In this document: positions 1-9,476 of the stretch, piece after piece
How the letters are laid out: the number at the start of each line of letters is the position of its first letter
Position numbering within the stretch: the first letter of the stretch is position 1
Source of the DNA: an uncultured Ectothiorhodospiraceae bacterium
Lineage (GTDB): Bacteria > Pseudomonadota > Gammaproteobacteria > S012-40
Direction of reading: 5' to 3'
Length of the DNA stretch: 45,999 nt
Assembly (NCBI GenBank): GCA_945787125.1
Contig: CALZHW010000005.1
Span: 7,848 to 53,846, forward strand
Notes under the pieces: model-generated
Database searches by the model: none
Told to the model about the DNA's origin: nothing
What the model saw: the letters and a program-made list of their open reading frames with translations, nothing else
Position numbers and translations under genes: made by a program

Positions 1-811
1 TTTGTGCGCAGTCAATCATGATTGGTGAAGGGGTTTCACCCAGTTTTAATGCTGTTAATTTACCGCCCCACAGGCAGCCGGTGTCTAGTGAATAGACGCC
101 ATTTTCATTCAAGTACCCCAACGTTGACCAATGTCCAAACAAGATATTATACGGCCGACGCACTTTTTCGCCGTAATGAAACCAGGGCTTAAGCCCGGTC
201 GGTGCGTCTTTGGGCGCACCCTTGTATTTTAGATCATGCTGTAAGTCTTCTGTTAGGTAACGCATGCGGGTAAAACAGTTGGTGATAAAACGTAAACGAT
301 CCCACTGGGTTAATGTTTCTGACCAGGCAGAAGGTTGGTTACCATACATCTTTTTTAAAAAATTCATGTATTGATCACTTTGCAAAACGCTCTCAACTTC
401 TTTGGCATATTGACTCGCTGCTGCGATAGTCCAGGTGGGATAACAGCCCGCATGCAGAAGCACCATTTGCTGCGTATCATCAACGTGCATTAAGGGCTGC
501 TGGCGAACCCAGTCAATGATTTTCATTTTGTTGGCAGAAGACTGGATTTCATCTAGGGTATCTTTGCGGCGAGGTTTTTCCAGGCCGGTTAATACGGCAA
601 GCATATGTAAATCATGATTGCCCAGTACGGTGACTGCATTTTCTTTCAGGTCTTGCACAAACTCCAATACCTTAAGTGAGTCAGGCCCGCGGTTGACTAA
701 ATCTCCGGTAAACCACAGTATGTCTTTATCGAGTGAAAAATCAATTTTAGTGAGTAGTTGCTGTAAAGATTGGTAGCAGCCTTGAAGATCACCAATGACA
801 TATGTGCTCAT
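1..811 (-). CDS. apaH: Bis(5'-nucleosyl)-tetraphosphatase, symmetrical (ApaH), C-terminus cut by window edge
   Basis: Symmetrically hydrolyses Ap4A to two ADP in the cytoplasm and also removes dinucleoside-tetraphosphate caps from RNA 5' ends. The reading frame runs 270 codons from the ATG at 811 to the left edge without a stop, so only the last ten or so residues are missing compared with the usual ~280. The calcineurin-type metallophosphatase blocks are visible: IGDLQGC at the N-terminus, then GDLVNRGPDS, then GNHD, and further on LLHAGC and FGHWS, which give the metal-binding Asp, Asn and His residues. The start overlaps the glnD stop (ATGA), so the two are translationally coupled. Family assignment is firm; the coupling to glnD rather than to apaG/rsmA as in enterobacteria is a lineage feature. 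Confidence 0.93.
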   Translation of the reverse strand, partial: MSTYVIGDLQGCYQSLQQLLTKIDFSLDKDILWFTGDLVNRGPDSLKVLEFVQDLKENAVTVLGNHDLHMLAVLTGLEKPRRKDTLDEIQSSANKMKIIDWVRQQPLMHVDDTQQMVLLHAGCYPTWTIAAASQYAKEVESVLQSDQYMNFLKKMYGNQPSAWSETLTQWDRLRFITNCFTRMRYLTEDLQHDLKYKGAPKDAPTGLKPWFHYGEKVRRPYNILFGHWSTLGYLNENGVYSLDTGCLWGGKLTALKLGETPSPIMIDCAQ

Positions 812-3510
812 CGGCAATCCAGTAGTTTAATCAGCGACTGTTTGAGTGAGTGCATGGTCTCATTTGAAACAGTGTCGTTAGTTTGTTTATCGCAGATAAA
901 AAATACGTCATCTACATGTGCGCCCAAAGTGACGATTTTTGCATTTTCGGTTTCTATGCCGTGTTGCATGAGCGAAAAAGCAATGTTGGAAAGTAGTCCT
1001 GGTCTATCAGTGGTGATGACTTCCATGATCGTTCTGCGATTGCTTTCGTCATGTTCCCAGGCAATGTCAGTTGTCTGGATAAAACATTCAGCGCGACGTT
1101 TTATGTTGGCATTTTTCACTCGGTTTGCCGCATGATCTTGCCCCAGTGCGTTCAGCATTTTTTGTTTTATGCGTTCAATCTGAGCCGGGTCGTGAATGTT
1201 ATTGCCGCTGTAATCAAGCACCGTGTAAGTATTAAGCGAGTACCCATTGGCGCTCGTCACAATGCGTGCTTCAACAATATTGAGATTCATATTGTCCAAC
1301 ACCCGTGTTGAGTTGACGAAAAGATTTGTTTTTACTGATGCTCTGAGAAAAATGTCCGTGCCACCGCTTTGCCCTTCAGGGTCAACATAGGTAATAACAT
1401 CCGCGTTTGGGTTCGCTAGTATCTCTTTGGTGTGACGATAGATTTCCTGTGGCGTGTAACGTAGAAAGTAAGTTTCACCCATTTGTTCCCATAGTTGCCT
1501 GGCGGCATCAAGGTCAATCTGATTTTCATTGAGTAACTGCATGCTTGCTGATTTAGCTTGTTCAATCAGATCGGCTTTTTGTAATGGATTGTTTAGTCCG
1601 CGGCGTAAGGCTTTTTGCGCTTCATGCCGCAGCGTTTTAAGCAGCGAATCTTTCCAGCTGTTCCACAAGCTGCTATTGGTGCCTCGAATATCGGCGACTG
1701 TTAATAGGTAGAGATAATCCAGTTTGACATTGTTTTCAACTTTAGCCGCGAATTCGCAAATAATATCGGGGTCGGATAAGTCTTTATGTTGTGCCGTGGC
1801 GGACATTAATAAATGATTGCGAACTAACCAGGCCACAATGTCTGTGTCATATTGACTGAGCCCATGGTTTTCACAAAACTGCCGAGCGTCATCTTCGCCC
1901 AATATGGAATGATCTCCGCCGCGCCCTTTGGCAATATCATGGTATAAACCTGCAATATATAATAGTTCAGGTTTAGGTATGGATCTCATCAATTGGCTGC
2001 AAAGTGGGAATTCATGTTGAAATTTTTTCACATAAAAACGCCGCATATTTCTTACGACAAATAATGTGTGCTCATCTACCGTATATATGTGGAAAAGATC
2101 GAATTGCATTTGCCCAACAATACGGCCAAATTCAGGCAAATATCTCGCAAGAATACCGTAACGATTCATATTGCGTAGGGCGAAAGTTACACCGCTAGGT
2201 TGTTTTAAAATTTCCATAAACAGGCTTTTACTGCGCAAGTCATTGCGAAATTCCTGATCAATTAAATGCAGGTTTTCGCGTAGCAAGCGGATTGTAGTGC
2301 TGCGAATGCCTTTCAGGTTCCTGTTTTGTTGAATAAGTAAAAAAATTTCCAGTAGGGCGAATGGATAAGAAGTGAAGGTATTTGCGTGGGTGACTTCTAT
2401 GAAATTATTAACCGATCTAAAACGACTGTTAATCGCTGCAACATTTTGTTCTATACCGTCAAATAAAATGGTTTCTTTATAATGTTGCAGTAGCATATCA
2501 TTCAGCAAGCTCAGCTGCTTTACCGTCCGATAATATTGCTTCATGAATAATTCAACGGCGAGACGATGACCATCGGCGGGTCTTGCTAAATCGTCATCGG
2601 CAAAGTCGGATTCCGCGCTTGTTTCATTTTTAAAATTGAGTTCTTTGGCAATTAATCGTTGTTGTTCAAAGCCGAGGCGGTCCTCTCTTCGATTGGATAG
2701 TTTGTGTAAAGCAAAGCGAACTTTCCATAAAAAACTTTGCCCACGTTGTAATATATCGAATTCATCTTCTGTTAGAAAACCACGGGTAACCAGATCGTCT
2801 AATGACTTATCCCCAAAGTGTCGTTTGGTTATCCAGCCTATCATGTGGATGTCACGTAGGCCGCCTGGGCTTTCTTTTATATTAGGCTCCAGGTTGTAGC
2901 CGGTATCATGATATTTCTCATAGCGTTTTTCTTGCTCCTGGCATTTTGCCTCAAAAAAATCTTTACTCGACCAGATAAGGGTGGGTGAGGTTGCTTTTTC
3001 AAAGTTTGAGTAGACGTCAGCGGAGCCGCATATTCGACGGGATTCGACAATATTAGTCGCAATGGTGATATCGTTTTTGGCCGCTTCGAAACATTGCGCA
3101 ATGGTTCGAACACTGCTGCCGATTTCCAGCCCGATGTCCCATAAAAACATTAAAAAGCCTTCGATATTTGTTTGCTGCTGAGCTATGATATCTGTCTCAA
3201 ACAGCAATAAAATATCCACATCGGAGTGTGGGTGCAGCTCTTCACGCCCATATCCTCCTACGCCAAGCAAGGCAACCGGAGTTTCTTTTGCGAAAAAATT
3301 CTTCCATGCCTTATTGATAATTTCATCGACAAAATAACTTCTCGCTCGCACCAGTAGATCAACTTCTGTGCCTTGCTCGAAATCTTGATACAATTTATTT
3401 TGAGCGGTGTTTATTGCGGCCTTATATTCAGCTATTGCTTGGGTATTGTTTTGAATATTATCAGAGAGGCTGGTTACATCGAATAGATGCGGAATGATAT
3501 TAGATTTCAA
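808..3510 (-). CDS. glnD: Bifunctional PII uridylyltransferase / uridylyl-removing enzyme
   Basis: Glutamine sensor that adds UMP to PII proteins when nitrogen is short and removes it when glutamine is high, and so sets glutamine synthetase activity and NtrBC signalling. The 900 residues match the family length. The nucleotidyltransferase motif is at residues 85-103 (GGYGRE followed by DVD, metal ligands Asp97 and Asp99), the HD hydrolase motif is at His524-Asp525 (YHDIAKGRGGDHS), and two ACT domains fill the last ~190 residues (one begins at RIVTSANG, the last at VITTDRPGLLS). The start is TTG at 3510, overlapping the map stop (TTGA); a purine-rich GAAGAAGAGA lies upstream, and no in-frame ATG exists near the family N-terminus. 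It is transcribed with map and apaH. It is functionally relevant to the nitrate assimilation genes near 38-44 kb. Confidence 0.95.
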   Translation of the reverse strand: MKSNIIPHLFDVTSLSDNIQNNTQAIAEYKAAINTAQNKLYQDFEQGTEVDLLVRARSYFVDEIINKAWKNFFAKETPVALLGVGGYGREELHPHSDVDILLLFETDIIAQQQTNIEGFLMFLWDIGLEIGSSVRTIAQCFEAAKNDITIATNIVESRRICGSADVYSNFEKATSPTLIWSSKDFFEAKCQEQEKRYEKYHDTGYNLEPNIKESPGGLRDIHMIGWITKRHFGDKSLDDLVTRGFLTEDEFDILQRGQSFLWKVRFALHKLSNRREDRLGFEQQRLIAKELNFKNETSAESDFADDDLARPADGHRLAVELFMKQYYRTVKQLSLLNDMLLQHYKETILFDGIEQNVAAINSRFRSVNNFIEVTHANTFTSYPFALLEIFLLIQQNRNLKGIRSTTIRLLRENLHLIDQEFRNDLRSKSLFMEILKQPSGVTFALRNMNRYGILARYLPEFGRIVGQMQFDLFHIYTVDEHTLFVVRNMRRFYVKKFQHEFPLCSQLMRSIPKPELLYIAGLYHDIAKGRGGDHSILGEDDARQFCENHGLSQYDTDIVAWLVRNHLLMSATAQHKDLSDPDIICEFAAKVENNVKLDYLYLLTVADIRGTNSSLWNSWKDSLLKTLRHEAQKALRRGLNNPLQKADLIEQAKSASMQLLNENQIDLDAARQLWEQMGETYFLRYTPQEIYRHTKEILANPNADVITYVDPEGQSGGTDIFLRASVKTNLFVNSTRVLDNMNLNIVEARIVTSANGYSLNTYTVLDYSGNNIHDPAQIERIKQKMLNALGQDHAANRVKNANIKRRAECFIQTTDIAWEHDESNRRTIMEVITTDRPGLLSNIAFSLMQHGIETENAKIVTLGAHVDDVFFICDKQTNDTVSNETMHSLKQSLIKLLDCR

Positions 3511-4280
3511 GGGGTTTGAATCTCTTCTTCTCGAAGGGTTAATACTTCGTAGCCTGTTTCAGTCACCAGGATAGTATGTTCCCATTGGGCTGACAATGAG
3601 TGATCTTTGGTGACGACGGTCCAATCATCTTTTAGGAGTTTGACATGACGTTTGCCAACATTAACCATGGGTTCGATAGTGAATGTCATGCCGGCTTCCA
3701 ATGTGAGTCCTGTGGCAGGTTTGCCGTAGTGCAGCACCTGAGGTTCCTCATGGAACTCTTTGCCAATACCGTGGCCGCAATATTCGCGTACAACTGAGCA
3801 GTTTTGTGCCTCTACATACTGCTGAATAATGTGACCAAGATCACCTAACTGTACGCCCGGTTTAACCATTTCGATCGCCTTCCACATGGCGGTGTGGCTG
3901 ATTTGTGCTACACGCTGGCCTTGTATTGTCGGTTTTCCAACCATAAACATTTTGCTGGTATCGCCATGGTAACCCTCTTTTATAACAGTAATGTCAATAT
4001 TAATGATGTCGCCGTTTTTCAATATCTTCTCGCTGGGAATGCCATGGCACACCTGGTAATTCAGCGAAGTGCAGATAGACTTCGGAAAGCCGCGATAGTT
4101 TAAGGGGGCGGGAATGGCATTAAGTTCATCAACAATATAATCATGGCAGATATCATTCAGCTCATTGGTTGTGATTCCGGGTCTAACATGGGACTCAATC
4201 ATGCTTAATACCTGTGCGGCTAATTTACCCGCAGTACGCATTTTTTCGATTTCTTGCTCGGTTTTGATGGTAACGCTCAT
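3507..4280 (-). CDS. map: Methionine aminopeptidase type I
   Basis: Removes the initiator methionine from nascent proteins in the cytoplasm. The 257-residue product has the five metal ligands of the family: Asp96 (INID), Asp107 (HGD), His170 (CGHGIG), Glu203 (TIEPM) and Glu234 (QWEH). The frame is open 34 codons further upstream, but the family N-terminus (VTIKTEQEIEKM) begins at the ATG at 4280, which has AGAGG about 13 bases upstream, so that start is preferred. It diverges from rpsB, as in many gammaproteobacteria, and overlaps glnD downstream. Confidence 0.95.
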   Translation of the reverse strand: MSVTIKTEQEIEKMRTAGKLAAQVLSMIESHVRPGITTNELNDICHDYIVDELNAIPAPLNYRGFPKSICTSLNYQVCHGIPSEKILKNGDIINIDITVIKEGYHGDTSKMFMVGKPTIQGQRVAQISHTAMWKAIEMVKPGVQLGDLGHIIQQYVEAQNCSVVREYCGHGIGKEFHEEPQVLHYGKPATGLTLEAGMTFTIEPMVNVGKRHVKLLKDDWTVVTKDHSLSAQWEHTILVTETGYEVLTLREEEIQTP

Positions 4281-4407
4281 TGGTGAAATATTAACCTCTA
4301 TTGGTAGTTCTAACACAGTCTCGAGTTGCCGCATTCTCGTAAAATTGTCGAATATATTGGCATTAATGGCAAATAAGCTCAAGTTTATGATTTATTGCTG
4401 ATATGAA

Positions 4408-4436
4408 TTGTTGTTGTAGTTGAATTATGGTATAAA
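4408..4436 (+). promoter_or_regulatory. Probable sigma70 promoter of rpsB-tsf
   Basis: TTGTTG at 4408-4413 and TATAAA at 4431-4436 are separated by exactly 17 bases. The segment after the -10 is GC-rich (CAGCGCG), which fits the stringent-control discriminators known for ribosomal protein promoters. The inferred leader would be about 260 nt long. Position and spacing are read directly; activity is inferred. Confidence 0.6.
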
Positions 4437-4543
4437 TCAGCGCGATTTTATGGATAGCGTCGAGCTGGGTATTTAACCAGATCCGGCCAGGTTTTTTACC
4501 ATGAAACAACCTACTTATGTGCTTGTCATTCTTGTCATATAAG

Positions 4544-4575
4544 TATCCCGGATATTTCATGAATTATCCGGGATA
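4544..4575 (+). promoter_or_regulatory. Perfect 11-bp hairpin in the rpsB upstream region
   Basis: TATCCCGGATA (4544-4554) and TATCCGGGATA (4565-4575) are perfect reverse complements around a ten-base loop that itself contains TTCATGAA. It is not followed by a T-run, so it does not look like a terminator. It could be a structured part of the leader transcript or a symmetrical protein site. Confidence 0.45.
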
Positions 4576-4639
4576 ATATTCAGTGAGGTGAAATTTTCCT
4601 CATTTTTAAAAATCCACACGCATATCGACACAATTATCA

Positions 4640-4701
4640 GGGTGCCTTCGGGTTGATGATTGGGATGTGCGGAGGCTAAACCCGTATTAGGAGAGTTTAC
4701 T
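4640..4701 (+). promoter_or_regulatory. Candidate S2-responsive rpsB leader with pseudoknot pairing
   Basis: Directly before the rpsB Shine-Dalgarno, GCCT (4644-4647) can pair with AGGC (4673-4676), and CGGGTT (4649-4654) with AACCCG (4679-4684). The two helices cross, which is a pseudoknot arrangement ending eight bases before AGGAGA. Ribosomal protein S2 is known to repress rpsB-tsf translation through a conserved leader in gammaproteobacteria. The complementarity is seen; its role as the S2 site is inferred. Confidence 0.55.
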
Positions 4702-5514
4702 ATGTCTACAGTCACTATGCGTCAAATGTTAGAGGCCGGTGTTCATTTCGGTCATCAAACCCGTTATTGGAATCCACAAATGTCACCTTACATTTTTGGG
4801 GATCGCAATAAAATCCATATCATCAACCTTGAAAAAACACTGCCATTATTTAACGACGCAACGAATTTTTTAAGCGGTATCGCAGCTAAGCGCGGCAGTG
4901 TGCTTTTTGTCGGCACCAAGCGTTCAGCGCAAGTGGTCGTAAAAGAAGAAGCAAATCGTTGTGGTATGCCGTTTGTTAATCACCGCTGGTTGGGTGGTAT
5001 GTTAACCAATTTCAAAACCGTTAAGCAATCCATCAAACGTTTAAAAGAACTCGAAATTATGGCAGCCGATGGTCATTTCGAACGCTTGAATAAAAAAGAA
5101 GTATTGATGCTTAACCGTGAGCTGGGCAAGCTGGAAAAAAGCCTGGGCGGTATCAAAGACATGAAGGGCATGCCTGATGCAATCTTTGTGGTCGATGTTG
5201 GCCACGAAAATATTGCGATAAAAGAAGCAAGAAAAATTGGTATTCCGGTGGTTGGGATCGTTGATACAAACAACAGTCCGCGTGATATTGACTACGTTAT
5301 TCCCGGCAATGATGATGCGATTCGTTCCATCAAACTCTATGTTACTGCGATTGCAGACTCTATTTTGGAAGGCCGCAGCTCAAACGTTGTTGGCGCTGGA
5401 GATGATGAGTTTATTGCCGTGGATGAAGATCAGGTGGCTATGCCAAAAGCAAAAGTTAAGGCGAAACCAAAAGCTGCCGATCCGGTCGAAAAACCAGAGG
5501 CCAAAGCGGAATAA
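4702..5514 (+). CDS. rpsB: 30S ribosomal protein S2
   Basis: Small-subunit protein that joins late in 30S assembly and helps to bind S1. The product has 270 residues and starts [20 protein letters not shown], the family N-terminus; other conserved blocks are [18 protein letters not shown] and GIVDTNNSP. The frame extends 14 codons further upstream, but the ATG at 4702 carries AGGAGAG at the right distance and matches the family start. The C-terminal ~25 residues are a Lys/Ala/Pro-rich tail beyond the usual fold. It is the first gene of rpsB-tsf and is followed by an intrinsic terminator that probably attenuates readthrough. Confidence 0.97.
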   Translation: MSTVTMRQMLEAGVHFGHQTRYWNPQMSPYIFGDRNKIHIINLEKTLPLFNDATNFLSGIAAKRGSVLFVGTKRSAQVVVKEEANRCGMPFVNHRWLGGMLTNFKTVKQSIKRLKELEIMAADGHFERLNKKEVLMLNRELGKLEKSLGGIKDMKGMPDAIFVVDVGHENIAIKEARKIGIPVVGIVDTNNSPRDIDYVIPGNDDAIRSIKLYVTAIADSILEGRSSNVVGAGDDEFIAVDEDQVAMPKAKVKAKPKAADPVEKPEAKAE

Positions 5515-5550
5515 TTCGCGCTAAATCATTAGCGAATAAGATCGTGGTGA

Positions 5551-5572
5551 AGGGGGCGTTGCCCCCTTTTTT
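5551..5572 (+). terminator. Intrinsic terminator / attenuator between rpsB and tsf
   Basis: AGGGGGC (5551-5557), loop GTT, GCCCCCT (5561-5567) and a run of six T (5567-5572). A partial terminator between rpsB and tsf is known from E. coli, so this one probably lowers rather than stops tsf expression. Confidence 0.9.
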
Positions 5573-5628
5573 GCCAAGTAGATTGTTATAAATTAAAGTC
5601 ACGTTTCAACAGTTTAGAGGTGTTAATA

Positions 5629-6504
5629 ATGGCGATTACAGCAAGCCTTGTTAAGGAATTAAGAGAAAGAACCGGTGCCGGCATGATGGAATGCAAAAGA
5701 GCATTGGTTGATACGAGTGGTGATATCGAAGCAGCGATAGAGCACATGCGCAAAGCCGGTATGGCGAAAGCTGATAAAAAAGCGGATCGTGTTGCTGCGG
5801 AAGGCGCGATCATCATCAAAACAGATATCGACAAGAAACATGCCGCCATATTAGAAGTCAACAGCGAAACAGACTTTGTTGCTGGTGGTGAAGATTTTCA
5901 AGATTTTGCTAATCAGGCTTGTGAAAAATTGCTTAAGGAAAAGCCCGCTGATTTAGAAGCGTTGATGGCGATGCAACTCGCTAGCGGTGAAACTATTGAT
6001 GAAAAGCGCCGTGCACTAATCTCCAAAGTGGGTGAAAACATCAGTGTGCGTCGAATGTCTGTTATGTCGACCAGTGGCGTTCTTGGTGTTTATTTGCATG
6101 GTTTGCGTATCGGCGTTGTGGTTGACATGGTTGGTGGTGATGAAGCACTGGCTAAAGATATAGCGATGCATATCGCGGCGAGCAAGCCAATTTGTGTTTC
6201 TGCAGACGAGGTGCCGGCTGAGGAGATTGCCAAAGAGCGAGAAATTTTTGAAGCTCAAGCCAAAGAAAGCGGTAAGCCAGACGATATTATCGAAAAAATG
6301 GTAGAAGGGCGGATCAAAAAGTTCATTGGAGAAATCACCCTCTATGGTCAGCCATTTGTGAAAGATCCAGATACCACCATTGAAAAGCTAGTCACGTCCC
6401 GGGGCGCCAGTATTGTCGGCTTTAAGCGTTTCGAAGTTGGCGAAGGTATTGAGAAAAAACAAGAGAACTTTGCCGAAGAAGTCATGGCTCAAATCAAAGG
6501 TTAG
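5629..6504 (+). CDS. tsf: Elongation factor Ts
   Basis: Guanine nucleotide exchange factor that releases GDP from EF-Tu in the cytoplasm. The product has 291 residues. The N-terminal domain ([20 protein letters not shown]) binds the EF-Tu G domain, and the core carries the signature SETDFV at about residue 80. The ATG at 5629 follows AGAGG and fits the family start; an upstream in-frame GTG at 5620 overlaps that ribosome binding site and is unlikely. It follows rpsB past the terminator and leads into pyrH. Confidence 0.97.
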   Translation: MAITASLVKELRERTGAGMMECKRALVDTSGDIEAAIEHMRKAGMAKADKKADRVAAEGAIIIKTDIDKKHAAILEVNSETDFVAGGEDFQDFANQACEKLLKEKPADLEALMAMQLASGETIDEKRRALISKVGENISVRRMSVMSTSGVLGVYLHGLRIGVVVDMVGGDEALAKDIAMHIAASKPICVSADEVPAEEIAKEREIFEAQAKESGKPDDIIEKMVEGRIKKFIGEITLYGQPFVKDPDTTIEKLVTSRGASIVGFKRFEVGEGIEKKQENFAEEVMAQIKG

Positions 6505-6519
6505 ATAGAAGGAATAACT

Positions 6520-7245
6520 GTGAGTCCACCAAAATATAGCCGAATTTTACTCAAACTGAGTGGCGAAGCACTAATGGGCGATGGAGAGTATGGCATCGAC
6601 CCCGTAGTTGCCAGTCGGATTGCTGATGAAATCTGTGAGTTACAGGCATTGGGTGTAGAAGTAGGCATGGTAATTGGTGGCGGAAACATATTCCGCGGCG
6701 CAGGATTAGCCGAAGCAGGGATGGATCGGGTTGCTGGCGACCAAATGGGTATGCTGGCAACCGTGATCAATGCCTTAGCCTTGCAAGATGCGATTGAAAA
6801 GCGTGGCATGAACGTGCGGGTTATGTCAGCGATAAAAATCAATCAAATTTGTGAAGATTATATTCGACGGCGTGCGATGCGTCATTTGGAAAAGGGCCGT
6901 ATTGTTATTTTTGCAGCAGGAACCGGTAATCCTTTTTTTACCACCGACTCCGCAGCGAGTCTACGCGGCATTGAAATCGGTGCGCAAATAGTCATGAAGG
7001 CCACCAAGGTTGATGGGGTTTATTCTGACGACCCGATGAAAAATCCTGATGCGACTTTTTATCCAACCTTAACGTATGATCAAGTCATTGAGCAAAAACT
7101 CAATGTCATGGATACTGCAGCTATCGTATTATGTCGTGAACAACAGATGCCTATTCGCGTATTTAACATGAACAGACCGGGAAGTATGAAACGTGTTGTC
7201 ATGGGCGAGAATGAAGGTACTTTGGTCCAAGTGGAGAAGCAATGA
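6520..7245 (+). CDS. pyrH: UMP kinase
   Basis: Hexameric bacterial UMP kinase of the amino acid kinase fold; phosphorylates UMP to UDP for pyrimidine synthesis. The 241 residues equal the E. coli length. Visible are the phosphate-binding segment LLKLSGEAL near the N-terminus, the [10 protein letters not shown] glycine loop near residue 55, and DPMKNPDA near residue 170. The start is GTG at 6520 with GAAGGA seven bases upstream. The last codons overlap frr (ATGA). Confidence 0.97.
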   Translation: MSPPKYSRILLKLSGEALMGDGEYGIDPVVASRIADEICELQALGVEVGMVIGGGNIFRGAGLAEAGMDRVAGDQMGMLATVINALALQDAIEKRGMNVRVMSAIKINQICEDYIRRRAMRHLEKGRIVIFAAGTGNPFFTTDSAASLRGIEIGAQIVMKATKVDGVYSDDPMKNPDATFYPTLTYDQVIEQKLNVMDTAAIVLCREQQMPIRVFNMNRPGSMKRVVMGENEGTLVQVEKQ

Positions 7246-7799
7246 TAAACACAATCAAGCAAGATGCTGAAACCCGGATGGCAAAAACCATTGAGTCATT
7301 CAAAACAGATTTGGCAAAAATTCGCACTGGCAGAGCGCATACCTCGCTGCTCGATACCATAACCGTATCGTATTACGGCAGTGACACCCCGTTGTCTCAA
7401 GTGGCCAACGTATCTACTGAAGATTTTCGCACTTTGTCAGTACAGCCTTGGGAAAAAGACATGGTGACGGCCATTGAAAAAGCCATAATGTCCTCGGATC
7501 TGGGGTTAAATCCAGCAACTAACGGTATGGTTATTCGCATCCCTTTGCCACCATTAACCGAAGAGCGCAGAAAAGACTTGATTAAAGTTGTGCGCAATGA
7601 AGGCGAAGGCGCAAAAGTGGCTATCCGTAATATTCGACGCGATGTATTAAGTGACATTAAGAATTTACTAAAAGAAAAAGAAATTGGTGAGGATGATGAG
7701 CGAAAGATGCAAGATCAAGTTCAAAAAGTCACCGATAGCTATGTTGCAAAAGTTGATGAATTGCTCAAAGTTAAAGAAACAGAGTTGATGGAAATTTAA
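7242..7799 (+). CDS. frr: Ribosome recycling factor
   Basis: Tripartite-helix protein that, with EF-G, splits post-termination ribosomes. The product has 185 residues, the normal length. Conserved blocks are [26 protein letters not shown] and the C-terminal [18 protein letters not shown]. The ATG overlaps the pyrH stop (ATGA), implying coupled translation. Confidence 0.97.
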   Translation: MINTIKQDAETRMAKTIESFKTDLAKIRTGRAHTSLLDTITVSYYGSDTPLSQVANVSTEDFRTLSVQPWEKDMVTAIEKAIMSSDLGLNPATNGMVIRIPLPPLTEERRKDLIKVVRNEGEGAKVAIRNIRRDVLSDIKNLLKEKEIGEDDERKMQDQVQKVTDSYVAKVDELLKVKETELMEI

Positions 7800-7861
7800 C
7801 GGTTTACTCTATACTTTAATTAAAGTAGTAAAAACCCACAAAATATCGGTATATAGTAAAC

Positions 7862-8653
7862 GTGTTTTTCAATCGAAGTGCTAAACAAACAAACATCTCA
7901 CCTTTAGGTCAGCAGGACTTGGAAAAGAAAATACCTGAACATATTGCAATCATCATGGATGGTAATGGTCGTTGGGCAAAACAACGCAAATTACCACGTG
8001 TGGCTGGTCATCGTTCAGGAGTAGAGTCTGTTCGTCAGATCGTAAAAGAGTGCGGTGTAATAGGGGTTAAAGTTCTCACGCTGTTTGCCTTTAGCAGTGA
8101 GAACTGGCGCCGACCAGAGAAAGAAGTTAGCTTATTGATGGAATTGTTTATGACGGTTCTCAAAACAGAAGCAAAAAAACTGCATAAAAATAATGTGCAA
8201 TTGCGTGTTGTGGGTGATTTGTCGCAGTTTCCTGCCAAGTTACAAAAATACATTCAGGATGTCACTGAGCTTACCCAGGAAAATGATGGCCTGGTATTAA
8301 ACATTGCGGCCAATTACGGTGGTCGCTGGGACGTGATAAACGCCACAAAAGAAATCGCTAAATTGGTAGAGCTTAATGTTATCAAGCCAGATGACATTGA
8401 CGAAGACTTAATGTACCAGCATCTCTCATTTGCCGATTTGCCCGAGCCTAGCTTGTTTATCAGAACGGGCGGCGAGCAGCGAATCAGCAATTTTTTATTG
8501 TGGCACCTTGCCTACACCGAGCTATTTTTTACGGATGAATTATGGCCTGATTTCAATGAAAAATCGTTAGCGAAGGCGATAGAATCCTTTTCCTGTAGGC
8601 AGCGTCGTTTTGGGCGCACTGGCGAGCAAGTGGAGCAAGCAGCAGGTGCTTAA
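7862..8653 (+). CDS. uppS: Undecaprenyl diphosphate synthase (cis-prenyltransferase)
   Basis: Extends farnesyl diphosphate with isopentenyl diphosphate to C55 undecaprenyl diphosphate, the lipid carrier for peptidoglycan and O-antigen. The 263 residues carry IIMDGNGRWAK with the catalytic Asp33, the hydrophobic-cleft segment TLFAFSSENWRRP, and the substrate-binding RTGGEQRISNFLLW near the C-terminus (most relatives have RTSGE; Gly here is a mild variant). The GTG at 7862 has no clear Shine-Dalgarno, and a TTG at 7919 preceded by AGCAGG is an alternative. The last eight bases overlap the chosen cdsA start. Confidence 0.95.
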   Translation: MFFNRSAKQTNISPLGQQDLEKKIPEHIAIIMDGNGRWAKQRKLPRVAGHRSGVESVRQIVKECGVIGVKVLTLFAFSSENWRRPEKEVSLLMELFMTVLKTEAKKLHKNNVQLRVVGDLSQFPAKLQKYIQDVTELTQENDGLVLNIAANYGGRWDVINATKEIAKLVELNVIKPDDIDEDLMYQHLSFADLPEPSLFIRTGGEQRISNFLLWHLAYTELFFTDELWPDFNEKSLAKAIESFSCRQRRFGRTGEQVEQAAGA

Positions 8654-9476
8654 GCACCGTGTAATTACAGCCGCTATTTTAATCCCTGTTGTTCTATGGG
8701 GAATATTTTCCTTATCTACTTATCCTGCTTTTTCTGCTGTTATTGGCGGTTTCGTGCTTTTGGGATTATTCGAATGGGTTCGATTAATCCAGCTGAATGA
8801 AAACCAAGCAAAGCTGAGTTATATTCTCGTCGTGCTTGCATTGTGTTTATCTACGTTAGTCATTATGCAAAGTAAATTCCTGTTTGCCGTGTTTTTAGTG
8901 GCCAGTATTAGCTGGTGGACGCTAAAAATAGCCATGCTGCTGGCGTATGATGAGCAATCATCCACCCACAAAGAAAGTCTATTAGCCAAACTTTGGACCG
9001 GTGCATTTTTACTGGTACCAACTTTCGCGGCGTTATGTTACTTGCATCAGTCAGAAGGCAATGGTCCACAGTTAGTCTTAACCTTGTTGGTCTTGATTTG
9101 GTCAGCCGATATTGGTGCCTATTTTGTTGGCAAGAAATACGGTAAAACCAAACTTGCACCATTGGTCAGCCCCGGTAAAACCCGCGAGGGCGCCTATGGC
9201 GCATTAGCCGTGACGGCCATTGTGGCCTTTATTGCCGCCTTGTTGCTGGGGCTTTCTTTTGTGCAATTGATACTTTTTGTTGTGTTGAGCCAGGTAGTCG
9301 TTGTTTTTTCAATCGCTGGCGATTTACTTGAAAGCGTCTACAAACGTCGAGCCGGTGTTAAAGATAGCGGCCAGTTATTGCCAGGCCACGGTGGGGTATT
9401 GGATCGCATTGACAGCTTAATGGCCGCCTCGTCATTATTTACGCTCGGTGTTTGGGGCTTGGGGTTATTGTCGTGA
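8646..9476 (+). CDS. cdsA: Phosphatidate cytidylyltransferase
   Basis: Inner-membrane enzyme making CDP-diacylglycerol from phosphatidate and CTP, the branch point to phosphatidylethanolamine and phosphatidylglycerol. The product is strongly hydrophobic with about eight membrane segments. The family signature is at the C-terminal third: [17 protein letters not shown] followed by [13 protein letters not shown]. The frame is open from 8610, but the GTG at 8646 gives the usual N-terminus ([13 protein letters not shown]) and overlaps the uppS stop by eight bases. It ends in a GTGA overlap with dxr. Confidence 0.93.
   Translation: MLKHRVITAAILIPVVLWGIFSLSTYPAFSAVIGGFVLLGLFEWVRLIQLNENQAKLSYILVVLALCLSTLVIMQSKFLFAVFLVASISWWTLKIAMLLAYDEQSSTHKESLLAKLWTGAFLLVPTFAALCYLHQSEGNGPQLVLTLLVLIWSADIGAYFVGKKYGKTKLAPLVSPGKTREGAYGALAVTAIVAFIAALLLGLSFVQLILFVVLSQVVVVFSIAGDLLESVYKRRAGVKDSGQLLPGHGGVLDRIDSLMAASSLFTLGVWGLGLLS

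Noticed and set aside
770-1311. Plus-strand frames over glnD and apaH
   Set aside because: Antisense to well-supported genes, with no family features.
4363-4560. Short minus-strand frame upstream of map
   Set aside because: It covers the rpsB promoter and the hairpin, lacks family features and has no good ribosome binding site.
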